A stretch of DNA of 64,000 nucleotides, taken from Flabesymbios commensalis. Lineage: Eukaryota > Annelida > Polychaeta > Terebellida > Flabelligeridae. Made by a program: the position numbers and the translations under genes. Below, one piece after another: positions 1 to 13,129 of this stretch (position 1 is its first letter; the number at the start of each line of letters is the position of its first letter). The stretch spans positions 78,880,269 to 78,944,268 of the forward strand of contig OZ024912.1 in assembly GCA_964017125.1 (NCBI GenBank). Direction: 5' to 3'. Below the pieces are notes generated by a model. The model had not been told where the DNA came from. It worked only from the letters and a program-made list of their open reading frames with translations, and ran no database searches.

Positions 1-1332
1 GTCACGTTTTAAGCCGACGTCAACAACGCGTTTACTGTTGCCGTAGGTATTGATAGTAGTGTTGTTAGCTGCCACCAGGGGGAGGCAGTCTGCGTCCGAA
101 ATCCTGTTAGCGCAAGATTTCGGCAAAACGCTGATCGCTGTGCCCGTATCAATCAAATATTTGCATTTATTATTCTTGTCTGCGACGTACAATAACTTCT
201 CGGTTATCCCGCCAGATGCAAGAGTCGCTACCTTGCTCTGGCTTAGCAGTTTTAAAGAAAATGCCCAAGGGTTTCTGCACGTGCGTGCCTTGTCACCGAA
301 AGTTTGGTGAAAGTAGCAAACAGGTGCATTAGCCGTATCGATCCGGTTCTCAGCATTATTTTGCTGTGCGTTCTGCGGCGGTACGTATGGACGAATATTT
401 TGCTAGTCATTGTTAAAATCACTTTGTTTGTTAGGAACAAACTCTGTGGCCTGAGCGTTTGGAATGAATGGAGGCCTAGGTGCATAATTATTATTTGCAC
501 GTCCACATCCTGTATTCCTCTTCTTTTCTGCTGCTGTCGCGGTCTCTAATTTCTTTAATCTTTTTGATAAGTCCCTGAGCAGTCCCACTAATTTAGCAGT
601 TTCGTCGATCTTAATCTCTGCAACCCCCGGCTTACTCTCTTCCACATCCGTCTCCACTATCTGGCTGTGTGGCCAAATGGGCACGAATTGAAGTCGGCAT
701 TTGCCGAATAAATGCCTGGCGTGTAACCGTTTTTCCGACCACTGCCTGGGTTCCGAAACCTGCCATCTTCTGGAGGCGTCTTAAAAATCTTGACGGAATG
801 TCCGAGCCCATCTTTTCTCCGGAAATCACCTTATTTACCTGTTCGGGTGTTGTTAAACCTCGTCGCTCAATTAATATACTTTTCAAGCTATCGTACTTGT
901 GCGACCTGAAAGGTTGGAGTAGGACATCTCTCACGTCAGAGGCGACCTCGCCTGAAAGTGCTGCACATGTCAGACTGTACCGCTCATCATCGTCATTGAT
1001 TTGATGAAGATCGAACTGTGTTTCGATCTGATTGAACCAAAGTTCAACATCTGTAGCGTAAAAGGTTGCTATCTTGAACTTAGGTAAGTTCGTTGAACGT
1101 CTCTGAGGCTGTCTTCTGCGTGGTGAAGGGCTTTTTGACGAATCACTCCTCGAGTGATTTCTTGTTCGTCGATTTCGAGCGATTCGAGCAAAATCCTCTT
1201 TAAGCCTTTTGTACTCATTGTCAGCCTCGCGGAAACGAACTTCGTTCTTCTCGCTTTCCAAGTAATAATTGTCTTTTCCGCGAGCTCTCTGACCGTAGAC
1301 ACGAAACCTTCACTTTCGTGTGTTGTGGACAT
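1..1332 (-). mobile_element. Ty3/Gypsy LTR retrotransposon fossil (gag and protease portion)
   Basis: The reverse strand encodes a Gag-like protein (about 400-1332). It has a basic Ser/Arg-rich stretch, then a retrotransposon-gag domain with the characteristic LPKF start and a WFNQIETQF core. Toward the left edge follows a retroviral-type aspartic protease segment with the active-site triad in the context YLIDTGTAISVLP (about 50-260). Order and motifs fit the Ty3/Gypsy group. The pol region would lie left of the window. The copy is broken (at least one or two breaks in gag) and no flanking LTR was delimited. It is an old but recognisable insertion. The family call rests on motif recognition, not a search. 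Confidence 0.82.
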
Positions 1333-2430
1333 TTTGAAATGTTTGTTTGAGTAAAATTATTTAACTAATAAAACGTTTGAGAATGCAGGCCTATTGGCTC
1401 TATGCACAAATGGTGTTGAAATGGTATTTCATATTAACACATACCAGCTATTTCGGTGACGTATTGTGCGCGGGTTAGACTGTACATTGCGGTCTAGACT
1501 TTATTAAAAATGTCAGTATATGTTGAATCTGTAGCAGTGTAGGTTTTTGAGATTGTCCATGCTATGTCGCATGTTGCGAGATACAGGGGTTGCTGAGATG
1601 TTTGAATATTCTTCACTGAGATTGCACATAATTTCTTTTCACTTAATCACACATATATATATTTTGTAAAAACTTTAGGTCAAGATTGTATATAGAATGC
1701 CAGAAATAATTATTACATGCTATGCTAAGCTATGATAATAGTATATAGTAAATCAACTTGGGTGAAAAAAAAAAAAAATTTACGCAAGTCGAAAAACACA
1801 TGCAAATGTTGAAAATCGATCGCTTGCTTCTTTTCGTTTATTGTCGTGTAATTCGGTTGTCGTCGTAGCGGTTGCGTTTATTTGTTTTGTGGCGGGTGTG
1901 GTGTAGTGTATGATTGTTTGCTGTTAACGTGTGGCCGGTCGCACACGTGTCAGCCTGTATTGGTTTGTCAAATATGGCGTACATGACCACAGCCGCGTAG
2001 ACCCAGCCAGCAGCTCGTTGCTGTTTGCTTGGGCCAGCAGGCCTGTAATATGGGTGTACGTGCAAAACTGAGCAGTAGACGCGTCTCGCCTCGCATTAGC
2101 ATATTCATGAGCTACCCTGTGCCAGAAAAGGCGCGAGGAGTAGGCTAGAACGACGCCGAACACCAGGGGGCGTTTCGACGTGAAAAATTAGACTATGAAA
2201 TTTATCAAAATCTTGCACAGTTTGTGCTATAATTTCTTTTTCGAAACTGCGTATTTTTATTCTCTCTCATTTTAATGGTTTTAAAAAAGAAACTTTGTAT
2301 ATATGTAAAAAAATATTTGATGACTAGACTGTGTATAGTCTTGACACGTGAATAGGCTGCGCCTCGAATTCAAAATGGCGGCCTAATTTATGCTAATGTG
2401 ATGAGGTGACATGGGTCCACTGTCCAGGTG
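1333..2430. other. Intergenic DNA, no gene recognised
   Basis: AT-rich from 1333 to 1840, then more CpG-containing from 1850 to 2180. The 5' LTR and leader of the adjacent Gypsy fossil probably lie in this stretch, but I could not find matching ends. No exon with homology was seen. Confidence 0.4.
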
Positions 2431-3245
2431 CATGCCGGGTATGACGGGACGCCTTTTGCCCACGACGGGCGAGTAGCTAAATTAGGGAAACCAGCGTCCA
2501 ATATGGCGCTCACTTACCAAATACATTCATTATTAACAGCATTCCCTGAAATAAAACATTGTTATAATGATAAAATATTGACCTACGGTCCTGGAAATAT
2601 GTTTTACAGACCAACTAGGACCGTTTAATCACATTTATTTTCAGGCAAACAATTTTATTTGGCCCTAATCCTATTAAAGGTTATTTGAGTCGATATTTTT
2701 CGATAATTTTTTCTTTGTCAATTTTTGCTGAAAAATCGAAATCTGATGAGTCTTCCTCTATTGGACTTTAAAATCGAGTCACCCCATTATGGCAAACAAC
2801 GATAAAAATGGAGTTTTCAAAAATACCCGCTTCCTACTCGCCTATAGTGGCATTAATAGGATGAAAGCATTCTAGGAACTCATACATTGAAAGGATGAAT
2901 GAGAAAAAAAAATTCCGGTCTTTCTAGAAAAAACCCTACATGTCGGCCATCTTGAAAAGGCACCAAGCACGTGGAATTCGTTCAAAAAATGTAAAAATTA
3001 TGCCGTTTTGGGCATAAAAACATCACTTCTCTTCTGATAACTTTTCTAGCTAGTTCTAGCTGGCATATTTAGCGTGACCTACAATTTTCACGTACCTTTG
3101 CGAAAAAAATGCTCATGATTTTTTCGAAAAATCCCTTAAAATTTTAACAAAAACTATCCTTGAAAACAGAGGTTTTCATCTTGTTACTTGGTGAAAATGC
3201 TGTTGCGATCACGATCAAACGTCAGGGGTCACCAGTATGGGAATG
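2430..3245 (+). repeat. Old dispersed repeat, copy 1
   Basis: This stretch resembles 4380-5180 in the same order. Both have a 'cttaccaa-tacat-attatta' start, an 'acttttctagct' motif followed by a 'ggcat-ta-cgt' block, and a 'gtc-g-ggtcacca' end. Similarity is patchy, so this looks like two old copies of one non-coding element about 1.9 kb apart. Identity of the element is unknown. Confidence 0.4.
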
Positions 3246-3249
3246 TTAA

Positions 3250-3645
3250 GTGGGTCTACCGGTAGGGTGAACGGCAAGACCCACCTATCATTCACCATTT
3301 TATTTCTATCTTCTTTCCTTCCCCGTCAGGTCGACGGCTCCGATTGACTTCACAAAACTCTTCTTCAGCTCAATGTATTTATTGGTCTAGACACAAAACA
3401 TTGGCAATGTACAGTCCCGCGCACGACACGTCCCTAGGCTAACTCCAAGCGGACGACCTGCAACACGTCTGCAGTCGTCAAGAGCTAGACTACAAGTACA
3501 GGAAAAAAACCACGACCGCATGGTGATTGGGTTTATGCACATGGCACTGAAGTACTGAAACTAGGCTGCCGTCCCGCTGTCCCCCCACGTCCGGGTAGAC
3601 TGTGGTCGACTGTCACGGTGATCTAGCGAGGCAGAGATCCTACAA
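3250..3645. mobile_element. Possible solo LTR or LTR-like remnant
   Basis: A GC-richer block with many ACG/CGT words that ends in 'gatcctaca' shares its general layout and that ending with 5900-6212. The pattern is reminiscent of a solo LTR of an LTR retrotransposon, but no second LTR or internal domain supports it. It is a low-confidence fossil call. Confidence 0.25.
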
Positions 3646-4370
3646 ATACGTAAGGATTTGGGTCTAAAATATATTATGTACAAATGCCAAATAATTGCTG
3701 TGTTGATTCTTTAGAATAAAATGAATGAATGGTTTACAAACCAATCGAGGTGGCATAGTATGTATTTCGGTTTCCAAAAGCTCCCGCAAAGAACACATAC
3801 AACTTTTTTTATATATATAGGCTATATTCTTTCTATGAGCATGTCATAATCGGTAGTTTTGTATCAGTTCGCTCAATTTGTGTTGTGCGATTCACAGTCA
3901 TGTTGGTGCTGTTTTATTCCGGCATGTACATGGCGGTAGAAATCTGACGGCTTATCAGCATATCACAGGCCGAGTGCTCGCTGGTAGAGCGCGCCGCCAC
4001 TTCTACGAAATGGCATCGCAAATCCGCTCATAAAAATGTTTAATTTTGCACAAAATTTCTGCAAAAATTTGTTCGTGTATTTGCACGAACTGCGATAATT
4101 TTGTGCGCGATGCAAGAAAAAAGAGATAAAAATATTATTTTGTTTCAAAAACAAATTTAATTTCATTCAGTCCCCTAAAGAAATTTATAATTTGTTCAAT
4201 TCATTGTTGGCTGTGATGGATATGCCGACGATTCAGGATGGATGCCGAAACACGTGGTCGGAAATCTCCCACGTCACCGTGGAAAAATATGGCTGGTTAA
4301 TTTATGTGAATGCCAATGAGCCAAGATATCAGGTGATTTGCACATGGCGTGCGCGTCGAGCTGTAGGGTC
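3646..4370. other. Intergenic DNA, nothing recognised
   Basis: AT-rich sequence without a credible coding exon or RNA gene. The open frames around 3963-4479 show no recognisable protein. Confidence 0.4.
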
Positions 4371-4379
4371 GCCTGAGGC

Positions 4380-5300
4380 CTGCTGGCCGAATGTAGCTAT
4401 AATAAGGACCAGAGTCGCTACCTGGTTGCGGCTGACTTACCAATACATATTATTAGAAAATTCTGCTCCTCTGCAATAGAAAATGTCTGATTAAATTAAG
4501 TTATATCTGACCTATTGTCCTAGCATTATTGTCAAAAAAGACCATTTAGAACCTTTTATTCATTCAACAAGACGGACAATTTTAGATGGCTCTATATTCT
4601 ATAAAAGTTGCATGAATCGAGATATAAATTCAGCCATTCCGTGATCGTAATTGTAAGTGCTGGAAACATTTTGAGAAGAAATCATGGCTGTCGTGTCAAA
4701 TGAAAACCGCTTCACCCTAATAAGGTGTAAAAACGTTTTTTTCTGCTAAAATTTCAAAATATTATTTTCTTTGTCGCTAACAGTGGCGTAATCAGGAAAA
4801 TAACTTTTGGAATTCAATATAATTTTGGGGGAGTTACCCTATTTCGTCTAATGTGAAATTGTCTAGACTATTAAATTTGTGCGGAATCCACCATCTTGAG
4901 AAATATCAAGACCATGTGCGATTCTGCGAAGTTCAATGAATTTTTAGCGAAACACGAAAAACCTCTCTTCCTGCAACTTTTCTAGCTAACCTAGTGGCAT
5001 CTAACGTACATGCGACCCAAAATCCTTACGTAGGCCTACCTTCATAAAATGACGATTCATTCTATGTGTCCCCTATGTTAGGTTGAACAAATTTTCTGGA
5101 AGAATGCTGATCAGTAATCCATCAGAAATGTCAGAACAGAGGGTTGCGTGTCGATCAGTCGTCGGAGGTCACCATGCGTTGTTAGTAGGCTATGTGACCA
5201 CAAAATGTAGATATTAATTCCGACTCTCAGAAGGGAAGGTGCGTGTTCGTATCGAGCGTCGGGGGTCATCATTGTTGGCATGGAAGATCTGGTTAAAATA
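4380..5300 (+). repeat. Old dispersed repeat, copy 2
   Basis: Diverged partner of 2430-3245, recognised by shared short blocks in the same order. Two successive 'cg-cgg-ggtcaYcat' endings (about 5160 and 5265) suggest a partly duplicated tail. Confidence 0.38.
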
Positions 5301-6212
5301 CCACCACGCCCAAACTATGTTTTTAGAGTCCTGCCCGGCCAGCAGGGATGGATAAATCAAGTTAGCACCAGGATGATTATTTCTTTCTTTGTTTTATTCA
5401 TGATGTTCCAGATAGTGTCAGATGCGGTATTCTACTAGGCCTAGCGGAAGAGAGTGACGACCTGGCCCCATGGGATGGCAAAAGTGTGGGCGGATTTATG
5501 TGTTCGTCTTCTCAGAGCAGTCGAGTCGAAGTGAGGGAATGTGGCGCGAGTTCGCATGTGATGAAAGGCTGAGCGGAGGCCAACAACACGTCAGTCTCGG
5601 ATTCCGTTCGGCCCGAGATCGGCCACAATGAGTTTGGTCTGCAGTTGCTGTCGCCACAATCCCTCACTGATACCCTGTCCCCCTTATAATTTATAGACCT
5701 CTATCATAAGATCATGTCACCTCAACTTCTTTGATATGATATAGGCCTAGATGGTAGCTGTCCAGGATTACGACAAGTGAAGAAGAGTAAAGATGTGAGA
5801 CAACGTGTTCAGGTTTTGCAGTGCTGATGGTATGCAAAATGGTGGTGTGTGGAAAAGCACACTCCTTGAATGAGCAAGGAGTGTGAGGAAGGAGTGTGAT
5901 TTGCATTCCACTAAGTGTTGCCTTTGTATCTGTAGGCTACTTGTCATGTTTATTCGTTTGACATTTGGCAACAACAAAGCACAACCTCCACGCATGGCAC
6001 GTCCTATCTGACTTAGCAAGAGCGAACTACGGCACGTCCGTAGTCGCCGAGTGTAACGCCTGAAGTGCGGGAAAAATACCAAAGCCGCACAGTTTGCAAT
6101 TGTGTGCACCCGTCACCAAGGTACGGAAACGAGGCGGTCGTCCACAACCTCCCGCGTCCGAGAAGCCGGGGATAACTGCCACATTAACTGAACGAAGTCA
6201 GGATCCTACAAT
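5301..6212. mobile_element. Possible LTR-like remnant and flanking intergenic DNA
   Basis: A GC-richer block (about 5900-6212) ends in 'gatcctaca' like 3250-3645. The rest is intergenic. Open frames here (for example 5768-6109 on the reverse strand) have no recognisable domain and are probably chance. Confidence 0.22.
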
Positions 6213-6514
6213 TGTACTAGGTGTGCGGTTTTTCGTACTCCTCAACTTTTAGGCGTGTGATGGCGACGACAGGGGCGGATCTAGGTAGGATTAGAACCCG
6301 AATACAAATGAATCTCAAACAAACGTAGGCCTACTAAGGTAGCCTATTCACCAGGGCCCAGGGGGCCCATCAGTGCCATATGACAGTGAATCCCCAGCAG
6401 TAGCTTCAGCACCCGGAGCATTAATTTTTGGGTGGGCTAGGCCTACTGTAAATCTCGAATATAATTTAGCTAGCCTCCGATGAAATTTTAAGTGTGAATT
6501 GTTTTTTTTAAGAA

Positions 6515-6940
6515 TGGCTTATAGTCAGATTCACATTAAATTCATCAACCAGGATTATTGAATTTCGCGGATTTCTCAGTCAATTAATTCTCAACCAAAT
6601 TTCATGAAATTTCACACACACTATTTTCCATTCATGTCGTAACTACCCTGAAAATGTCGCGAAGTTTTGATAAGTATTGTAGAAGTTAGACCATTTGACA
6701 TGTAATAAAATTCTGAGACGAAGCTAATGGCTTTATAGAGGGCAACATTTTTATTTATTTACTACATGTCAAATGGTCTAACTTTTAAAATACTTATCAA
6801 AACTCCGCGAAACTTTCAGGGTAGTCACGACATGAATGGAAAATAGTGTGTGTAAAATTTCATGAAAATTGATTGACAATTGACGGAGTAATCGGCGAAA
6901 TTCATCCACCACGGTGAATGTGAATCGTGGTATAAGCAAT
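6515..6940. mobile_element. Long palindromic MITE
   Basis: The two halves (6515-6690 and 6755-6940) are near-complete inverted copies around a short loop containing 'gacgaagctaatgg'. Termini read 'tggcttata' and, in reverse, 'ttgcttata'. Half of a related element lies at 44354-44560 and shares the loop plus right arm. It is a non-autonomous foldback/MITE with no coding capacity. Confidence 0.8.
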
Positions 6941-7552
6941 AAGCTAAACATCTTGTGATTGGGCTGATTTCAACAAGTCTTAAAAAATCTTATCATAAAT
7001 TTCAACCATTCGTCATTAGATTTCAGTCATTCGTCATTAAAATCTTAACTTTTTAAATGATAATTGACCTAAAATTAGGAAATTTCTTTTCTTAAGTCAA
7101 ACGAGCCCCCATATGTAATTAGTCCTGTTTGGTTACCAAGGATAAAAGAAGTTATGTTAAGAAAAAAAAGACTATGCGGGGAATTAATGCAGAAATCCGC
7201 CAGACAATATCTGACATTCCTTTATGAATTGTTTTTTTCGCAAATATTCGCTAGGCGGGGATAGTGTTCATGTGGTTTGACAGATGTCAACATGGACTGA
7301 TCTGCTAATTGAAATTTCATGCACTTATGCAGCTTTTTCAGCATTTGTTTAGATATAAGGCTAAAAAGTGACAGTATGATGAAGCTTGGAAATAAAACCC
7401 TGACAGGTGTTCTTCACAATCTCAATAAAGGAGCTTGTGATTGGTTGGTAGCCTAATATTTGAATAAAAATCAAGTTCCTAAAAATTAAAATGCTCAAAT
7501 TTGTATTTCAATGTGGCGATGTGGGCGATATTCCCGATATCTGATCAAATAG

Positions 7553-7781
7553 CAGGGATCGACACTAACTGATTTCAGGTAGTAGCCCAAAGGGCCAGTA
7601 ACTTCAGATAATTACTGGCCCTTAGCCTTATCGTTCTAGTCCTTAGTGTACACAGTATCAAGGGGAGTGTAATTTTTTTGTTGCCCCCACTCCCCAGGGC
7701 CGGTATAATTAGGTGATTTACTGGCCCTTAGTGATTTTCACTGGCCTCGGGCCAACGGGCCAGTGTTTGTGTCGAGCCCTG
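7553..7781. mobile_element. MITE with CAGGG(A/C)TCGACAC inverted termini
   Basis: Termini cagggatcgacac and its near-perfect inverted partner (cagggctcgacac read from the right end) bound 229 bp with internal 'tactggccctta' inverted blocks. No coding capacity. It abuts the left edge of the large inverted duplication. Confidence 0.7.
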
Positions 7782-7844
7782 AATATGCATATGAATAAGG
7801 ATGGCAGCGCTCACCAGGTGGCGCTGAACTTCACTTTCAGTTCT

Positions 7845-8083
7845 GGGCCCCGTTTTATCAACCTGAATAGATACGAGATCTCGCAACTCTCGTGACCTTG
7901 GCCTGCCGATTACGAGAATATAGAAGCTCGTTGATTTTCCTCGTATGTGATTATGTCTCCTTCTTTAACATGTATAGGGAGGATACGAGCACTCTGAACC
8001 ACTCGTTGAATTTTAACGATCCTCATATGCAAATGAGCTATTAATACGAGCTCGTATCTTTTCTGCTTGATAAAACGGGGCCC
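7845..8083. mobile_element. MITE with GGGCCCCGTTTTATCAA termini, inserted in another repeat
   Basis: A perfect 17-bp terminal inverted repeat encloses 239 bp. The interior has further inverted blocks (gatacgag / ctcgtatc). It interrupts a repeat whose uninterrupted, inverted copy is at 12340-12478, so it arrived after that copy was made or in only one of the two. Non-autonomous DNA transposon. Confidence 0.8.
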
Positions 8084-8952
8084 TGGCTCAGCAAATGGCA
8101 TATTTTTTCTCATCGATTTAGCCTGAAACAGTGACCTAGTTTAGGGGTCAATTACAGAATCTAAGCCTAAGGAGCCTTTTGATTCAATATTAGTAAGGAT
8201 GGCAGGCCTTTTTTTTATTTTAGTGCTAGAGACCTGAAATTTTGTTCACATAAGGTCCATTATATTCATGACTGAATAAAAAAAAAATTATACAAAAAAT
8301 CAAATTATTGACAAAGTTATGATACATTTTGTATAGCACCTGTCTGAATTTCGGAAATAAAAAAACACAAAAAAGACGCCGAAAATGGCAGATAAAATCT
8401 ATCCCAATTTTTAAAATATTTTTAGCAGTCGAAATAATTTCATTTTTTTACCACATGCTGAGCAGAACATACTAATTATGATTATCTAAACTAATTAGAG
8501 ACAAAAAATTTGTAAACGGTCCTTATGTTACTTTTTATTACACTTTATATGGTGAATTTGGAAGAAATTTGCTATATATAGTCAATTATAGTGCATAGTA
8601 GTATCTAATTTAAAATATTATAAGTAGACCTACATGCCTAAATGTAAATTAACTCAGTGGACACTTGTCAGTAACATTATAAGTCACAACTTTATTTTCA
8701 TAAAAAAACAGACTTAGTAGTTTAAAGCACAATGAGGATATATTGGGAAATAGCCTCAAAAATAATAACGTTTTGGATATATGTCTTAAAAATATATAAA
8801 TATATGACAATCATAAAATGCAGCTTTAAGTATAACACTATTTCCCAGATCTCATAGATATTCTGTTGCAGTTTACATTTAACATGTTTAGACCTATAAA
8901 ATAACAGACTCAACAAAGGATTTAACAAATAAATCCTCTGGGGCCTAGAATA

Positions 8953-9393
8953 CCTCTAACTACAAAGATATAAATTGGAATAGCTTATCTACGCCATCAA
9001 AGAATATGGAACAAAAAGAGGACAAATTCCTAGAAACAGTTAAAGATAAATATCTATATCAGCATGTTGACAAACCGACTAGGGGTAGAGGATCAGATAT
9101 ACCATCACTAATAGACCTCATTTTTACGAGAGAAGAAGGTAATGTGACCAATATCTCATACAACAGCCCATACGGTAAAGGGGACCATAGTGTACTCGAG
9201 TTCAGCTTTAGATGCTATCATAACCCTAAGTCGAGAAAGATTTAAAAAACTCTGTACCACAAAGGTAACTATGAAGATATAAGGGTAGCACTAAAGAAAG
9301 TAGACTGGAAAAAAACCTTGGCAGATAAAAATACTAACGAGCAATGGGAAGCATTCTGCGGCATAATAAAGAGCTTGGAGAAGGAATACATAC
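8953..9393 (+). mobile_element. CR1/Jockey-like LINE, short 5' fragment (left arm copy)
   Basis: Encodes the end of the AP-endonuclease domain and the start of the linker to the reverse transcriptase; for example NYKDINWNSL and, at 9006-9242, the SLIDLIFTREEGN and GDHSVLEFSF motifs. The protein differs from the right-arm copy at a single residue in the 79-residue stretch, and both share the same in-frame TAA after KSRKI. It ends abruptly at about 9393, where a second copy of the upstream flank begins. Confidence 0.85.
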
Positions 9394-9414
9394 AGGAATA
9401 CATACATAAAAAAA

Positions 9415-9965
9415 AACAGAGAGGACGCCGAAAATGGCAGATAAAATCTATCCCAATTTTTTTAATATTTCCACTAGTCGAAATAATTTCATTTTTTTAC
9501 CACATGCTCAGCAGAACATACTAATTATGATTATCTAAACAAACTGAAGAAAAAAAATTCTAAACAGTCCTCATTTCACTTTTTATTACACTTTATATGA
9601 TGAATTTGGAAGAGATTCAATTATAATGCATAGTAGTATCTAATTTTAAATATTATAAGTAGACTAAGACCTACATGTCTAAATGTAAATATTAACTCAG
9701 TGGACACTTGTCAGTAACATTATAAGTCACAACACTATTTTATTTTTCATAAAAACAAACTTAGTAGTTTAAAGCACAATGAGGATATACTGGGAAATAA
9801 AAATAATAACGTTTTGGATATATGTCTTAAAAATATATCACAATCAAAAGATGCAGCTACAATGTATAAGTATAACACTATTTCTTAGATCTCATAGATA
9901 TTCTGTTGCAGATTACATTTAAACCTATAAAATAATAGGATTTAGCAAATAAACCCTCTGTGCCC
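9415..9965 (+). repeat. Second copy of the LINE upstream flank
   Basis: A direct repeat of 8358-8940 (shared start 'gacgccgaaaatggcagat', shared end 'ccctagaatacc'), somewhat more diverged from it than the two inverted arms are from each other. It lacks the LINE at the position where the first copy has it, so it marks the LINE insertion site at about 8950. No coding capacity. Confidence 0.8.
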
Positions 9966-11000
9966 TAGAATACCAGAATACACTAATGTGAAGAAGCTAT
10001 TAATAATAATAAAAGAATACTGAATAGTATATATATATTACTGTATTTTCAGTTACATTGTCTTTAATATTCACATAAATTTATTTAAGGGTGACTTCAC
10101 ATTTATTATTTTTTAAATAGACTGTATATAAATATTTCACCCCCCTCTTCTCTCTTTCCTCATCTTCATTCAATCTATATTTATAAGTCAATTACTGTTG
10201 CAAATCCAATCACAAATATAATCATGGTAATCAAATAAGAGCAAAGCAGGGCTAAATGCCATCTCTGGTGCAATGGTAAGTATTTTTTTTAACAAATTTT
10301 ATTTGTTATTGTGTTGTTCAAATTTTAATAACAAGGTTCAGAAATAAAATATACTTGAAGGTGTTTTGTGTGCTTTTTACAATGGGTACAAAGTGGTTTT
10401 TGTTTTTGTGGTTCTCTAAATCTCCAAAATTACATTGTGTTCGAAGGTGAGTGGGTAAGGTGAAGGGCATGAACCAGCGATGTAGAGACTAGATATCAAA
10501 CACAATACATTAACCTGATGCTGTTTCAATGCCTGTGACACCAGCCAAACATTGAAACAGCAGAAGTAGACAGACTGACTGAGGTGAAGAAGATGTGTCA
10601 GGTGGAGAAGATAAAGAAAACGGGATTCTCAAGACAAATTTCTCACTGCCAATGAGCATACCCAAAAGATCAAATTTGAGCTGCATAGCTACATGTATAT
10701 TACCAAATTAAATAGCCAAAAAAATCAGCAAAACTGCTATATTTTTCAGTCACACCAAAAACTAATCGGCACACATCCAGGATAATGTATTTCTATTAAA
10801 AAAACATGAAACAAATCAATGAAGCGGTCCAAGCCCTAGAGAGTGACATAGGATTTGACAGCCATCTTGGATTTTGTTTTAGAAACTGAAAAACGTCAAA
10901 AAGATACCAGGCAAATGTATGCAATTGCACTCTGATACTATTATTTTAACAATTAAAAATTGAATATTAACTGTGGTTATAGTTGGTTTCCTTGGTTATG
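9966..11000. other. AT-rich spacer, nothing recognised
   Basis: Present only in the left half of the inverted duplication. No gene, RNA or delimited repeat recognised. Confidence 0.4.
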
Positions 11001-11645
11001 ACCTCTAAATGGCTTTGGTTATTGGTAGCCATTTTGTTTTGGATCTTTTAGATGACATTGAAACGTAAAAATAATCATTCCAATGAAATCAGTGTATTCA
11101 AATTAGGCAAACATGAGGTATTACACAAGATTCTAGGGCTATTCTGTCAAAAGTTAAAAATTCAATATATGGCCGACTGCAGCCATCTTGGTTTTGACCC
11201 CTAGATGACCTTAATTCGTAAAAATAATCAAACCAATGGAATCAGTGTATTCAAATTAGTCAAAAATGAGGTATTACATGAGATTCTAAGGCTATTATGT
11301 CAAAACATAAATATCCAAGATGGCTGACGGCAGCCATCTTGTTTTGACCCCTACATGACCTTGAATCATGAAAATAACCATACCAGTTGAATCGGTGCAT
11401 TCAAATTGGTCAAAATTGAGGTATTACATAAGATTCTAGGGCTATTCTGTCAAAAGTTAAAAATTCAATATGGCTGACTGCAGCCATTTTGGTTTTGACC
11501 CCTAAGTGACATTAAATCGTAAAAATAATCATACCAATGGAATCAGTGTATTCAAATTAGTTAAAATTGATGTATTACATGATATTCTAGGGCTATTCTG
11601 TCAAAAGTTTAAAATTCAATATGGCGGACGGCAGCCATTTTGGAT
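11000..11645 (+). repeat. About 146-bp tandem repeat, 4 to 5 copies
   Basis: Successive units each carry 'gcagccatcttggttttgac' and 'gaggtattacat' blocks at a spacing of about 146 bp. Inverted copies of the same units are at 13130-13560 in the right arm. The 'atggcygacngcagccat' core is itself a small palindrome. Confidence 0.8.
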
Positions 11646-12329
11646 TTATGCAAATAAGCATATGAAGGAAAAAAATAAAACATCACCCCTACATCAGATC
11701 TTGTTTTACATATGTTGGATGTGTTTAAAATTTCATAACTCTTCCCGGATTTAAACTTTCTTGTGGGGTATACCAAGGGAGACATGGACTGGTTCGAGCC
11801 CTGCCCAGGCGGGTACATAATTAGTCTGAAGCAGAAGAAGCAGGTAGTTTTGACAGGCAGATTCGTAAAGTACGGAAACCGGCTCGGCACTCATTGGTTC
11901 TAAGAGATACATTTTATGCTTCCTTAGCCAGTGGTAGCGATAGGCCTACATTCGATTCTGAGTTATTCTGAGAAAGTGAGTGATCGACAATGTCGGAAGG
12001 CCCGGTGGCGGTCAGCCCTATCCAGGCCCAGGGCTAGCTAATCCAAACGATAACAATGAAAATGTGTCAAAAAATGTTGAGGTGGTGTCAGATAAAGTTA
12101 AATTTCATGTAAAGAACACGGGCATACGGCCCAAAAAACTGATCTATGGTGGAGTTGACATGATAAAGAACATCTGAGTAAGATTTTTATATCGCTGCTA
12201 GTTGCTGTTTGAAAGTTATAAAAAAAAACAATTTTTTAATTAAAAAATTGGACCTCTTCCTAACCTGAAAATCTCTCCTGGGAATAAACAAGGTATAAGA
12301 GAAATATGTCATCATTTCATATCCGTTCC

Positions 12330-12485
12330 AATATCGAATCAAAAGGCTTCATAGATTCTGTAATAATCCTCTAACCTAGGTCACTGTTTCGGGCTAAATT
12401 GATGAGAAAAAATATGCCATTCGCTGAGCGAAAACGGAAAGTGAAGTTCAGCGCCACCTAGTGAGTGCTGCCATTCTTAATATTA
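12330..12485. repeat. Centre of the giant palindrome
   Basis: Inverted copy of the repeat split at 7790-7844 / 8084-8190 by a MITE. It is bracketed by 'catatccgttcyaatat' on one side and its inverse on the other. Confidence 0.65.
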
Positions 12486-13129
12486 GAACGGATATGACAT
12501 GTTGACATATGTCTGCTTGCCCCCCTTTATTGACAGGAGCGATTTTGTGGTGAGGAACACCTTTTATTTTTTAATTAAAAAATTGTTTTTCGTATATCTT
12601 TATTTTATCAAACTTTATCACATATCAAAATATTACTCAGATGTTCTTTATCATGTCAACTCCATCATAGATCTTTTTTTTTTAACGTAAGCCACGGTTT
12701 TGTACATAAAATTTAACTTTATCCAGCCCACCCAAAATTTTTTTGACACATTTTCATTGTTAAATTGTTGTTGTTTGGGATAGCTAGCCCTGGATAGGGC
12801 TGACCCGGGCCTTCCGACATTGTCGATCGCTCACTATCTCCCGGCAAGAATCGAATTATCGCTAAGGCAGCATAAAATGTATCTCTTAAAACCAATGAGT
12901 ACCAGTCTGCCTGTCAAACTACCTGCTTCTTCTGCTTCAGACTATATTATGTACCCACCTCGAACCAGTCTATGCCTCTCTTCCCCTAGACCTTGTACTG
13001 TAGCCTGTAGGCCTAGTATAGTATAGAAAGACATTAGAAAGTCTAAATCCTGAAAGAGTTATGAAATTTTTTAACACAGATGTCATCTAACATATGTAAA
13101 ATAAGATCTGATGTAGGGGAGATGTTTCA

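Noticed and set aside
2340-2470. Promoter-like stretch with aaaatggcggc (YY1-like) and CpGs
   Set aside because: No exon or start codon with homology follows; a single motif is not enough for a promoter call.
5768-6109. 113-codon reverse-strand frame
   Set aside because: No recognisable domain, no neighbouring exons, and within an LTR-like or repeat region.
11780-11800. Candidate WDR11 exon 1 end (aagggagacatggactg before a gt)
   Set aside because: It lies in the arm of the inverted duplication, is repeated, and the upstream frame does not resemble the WDR11 N-terminus.
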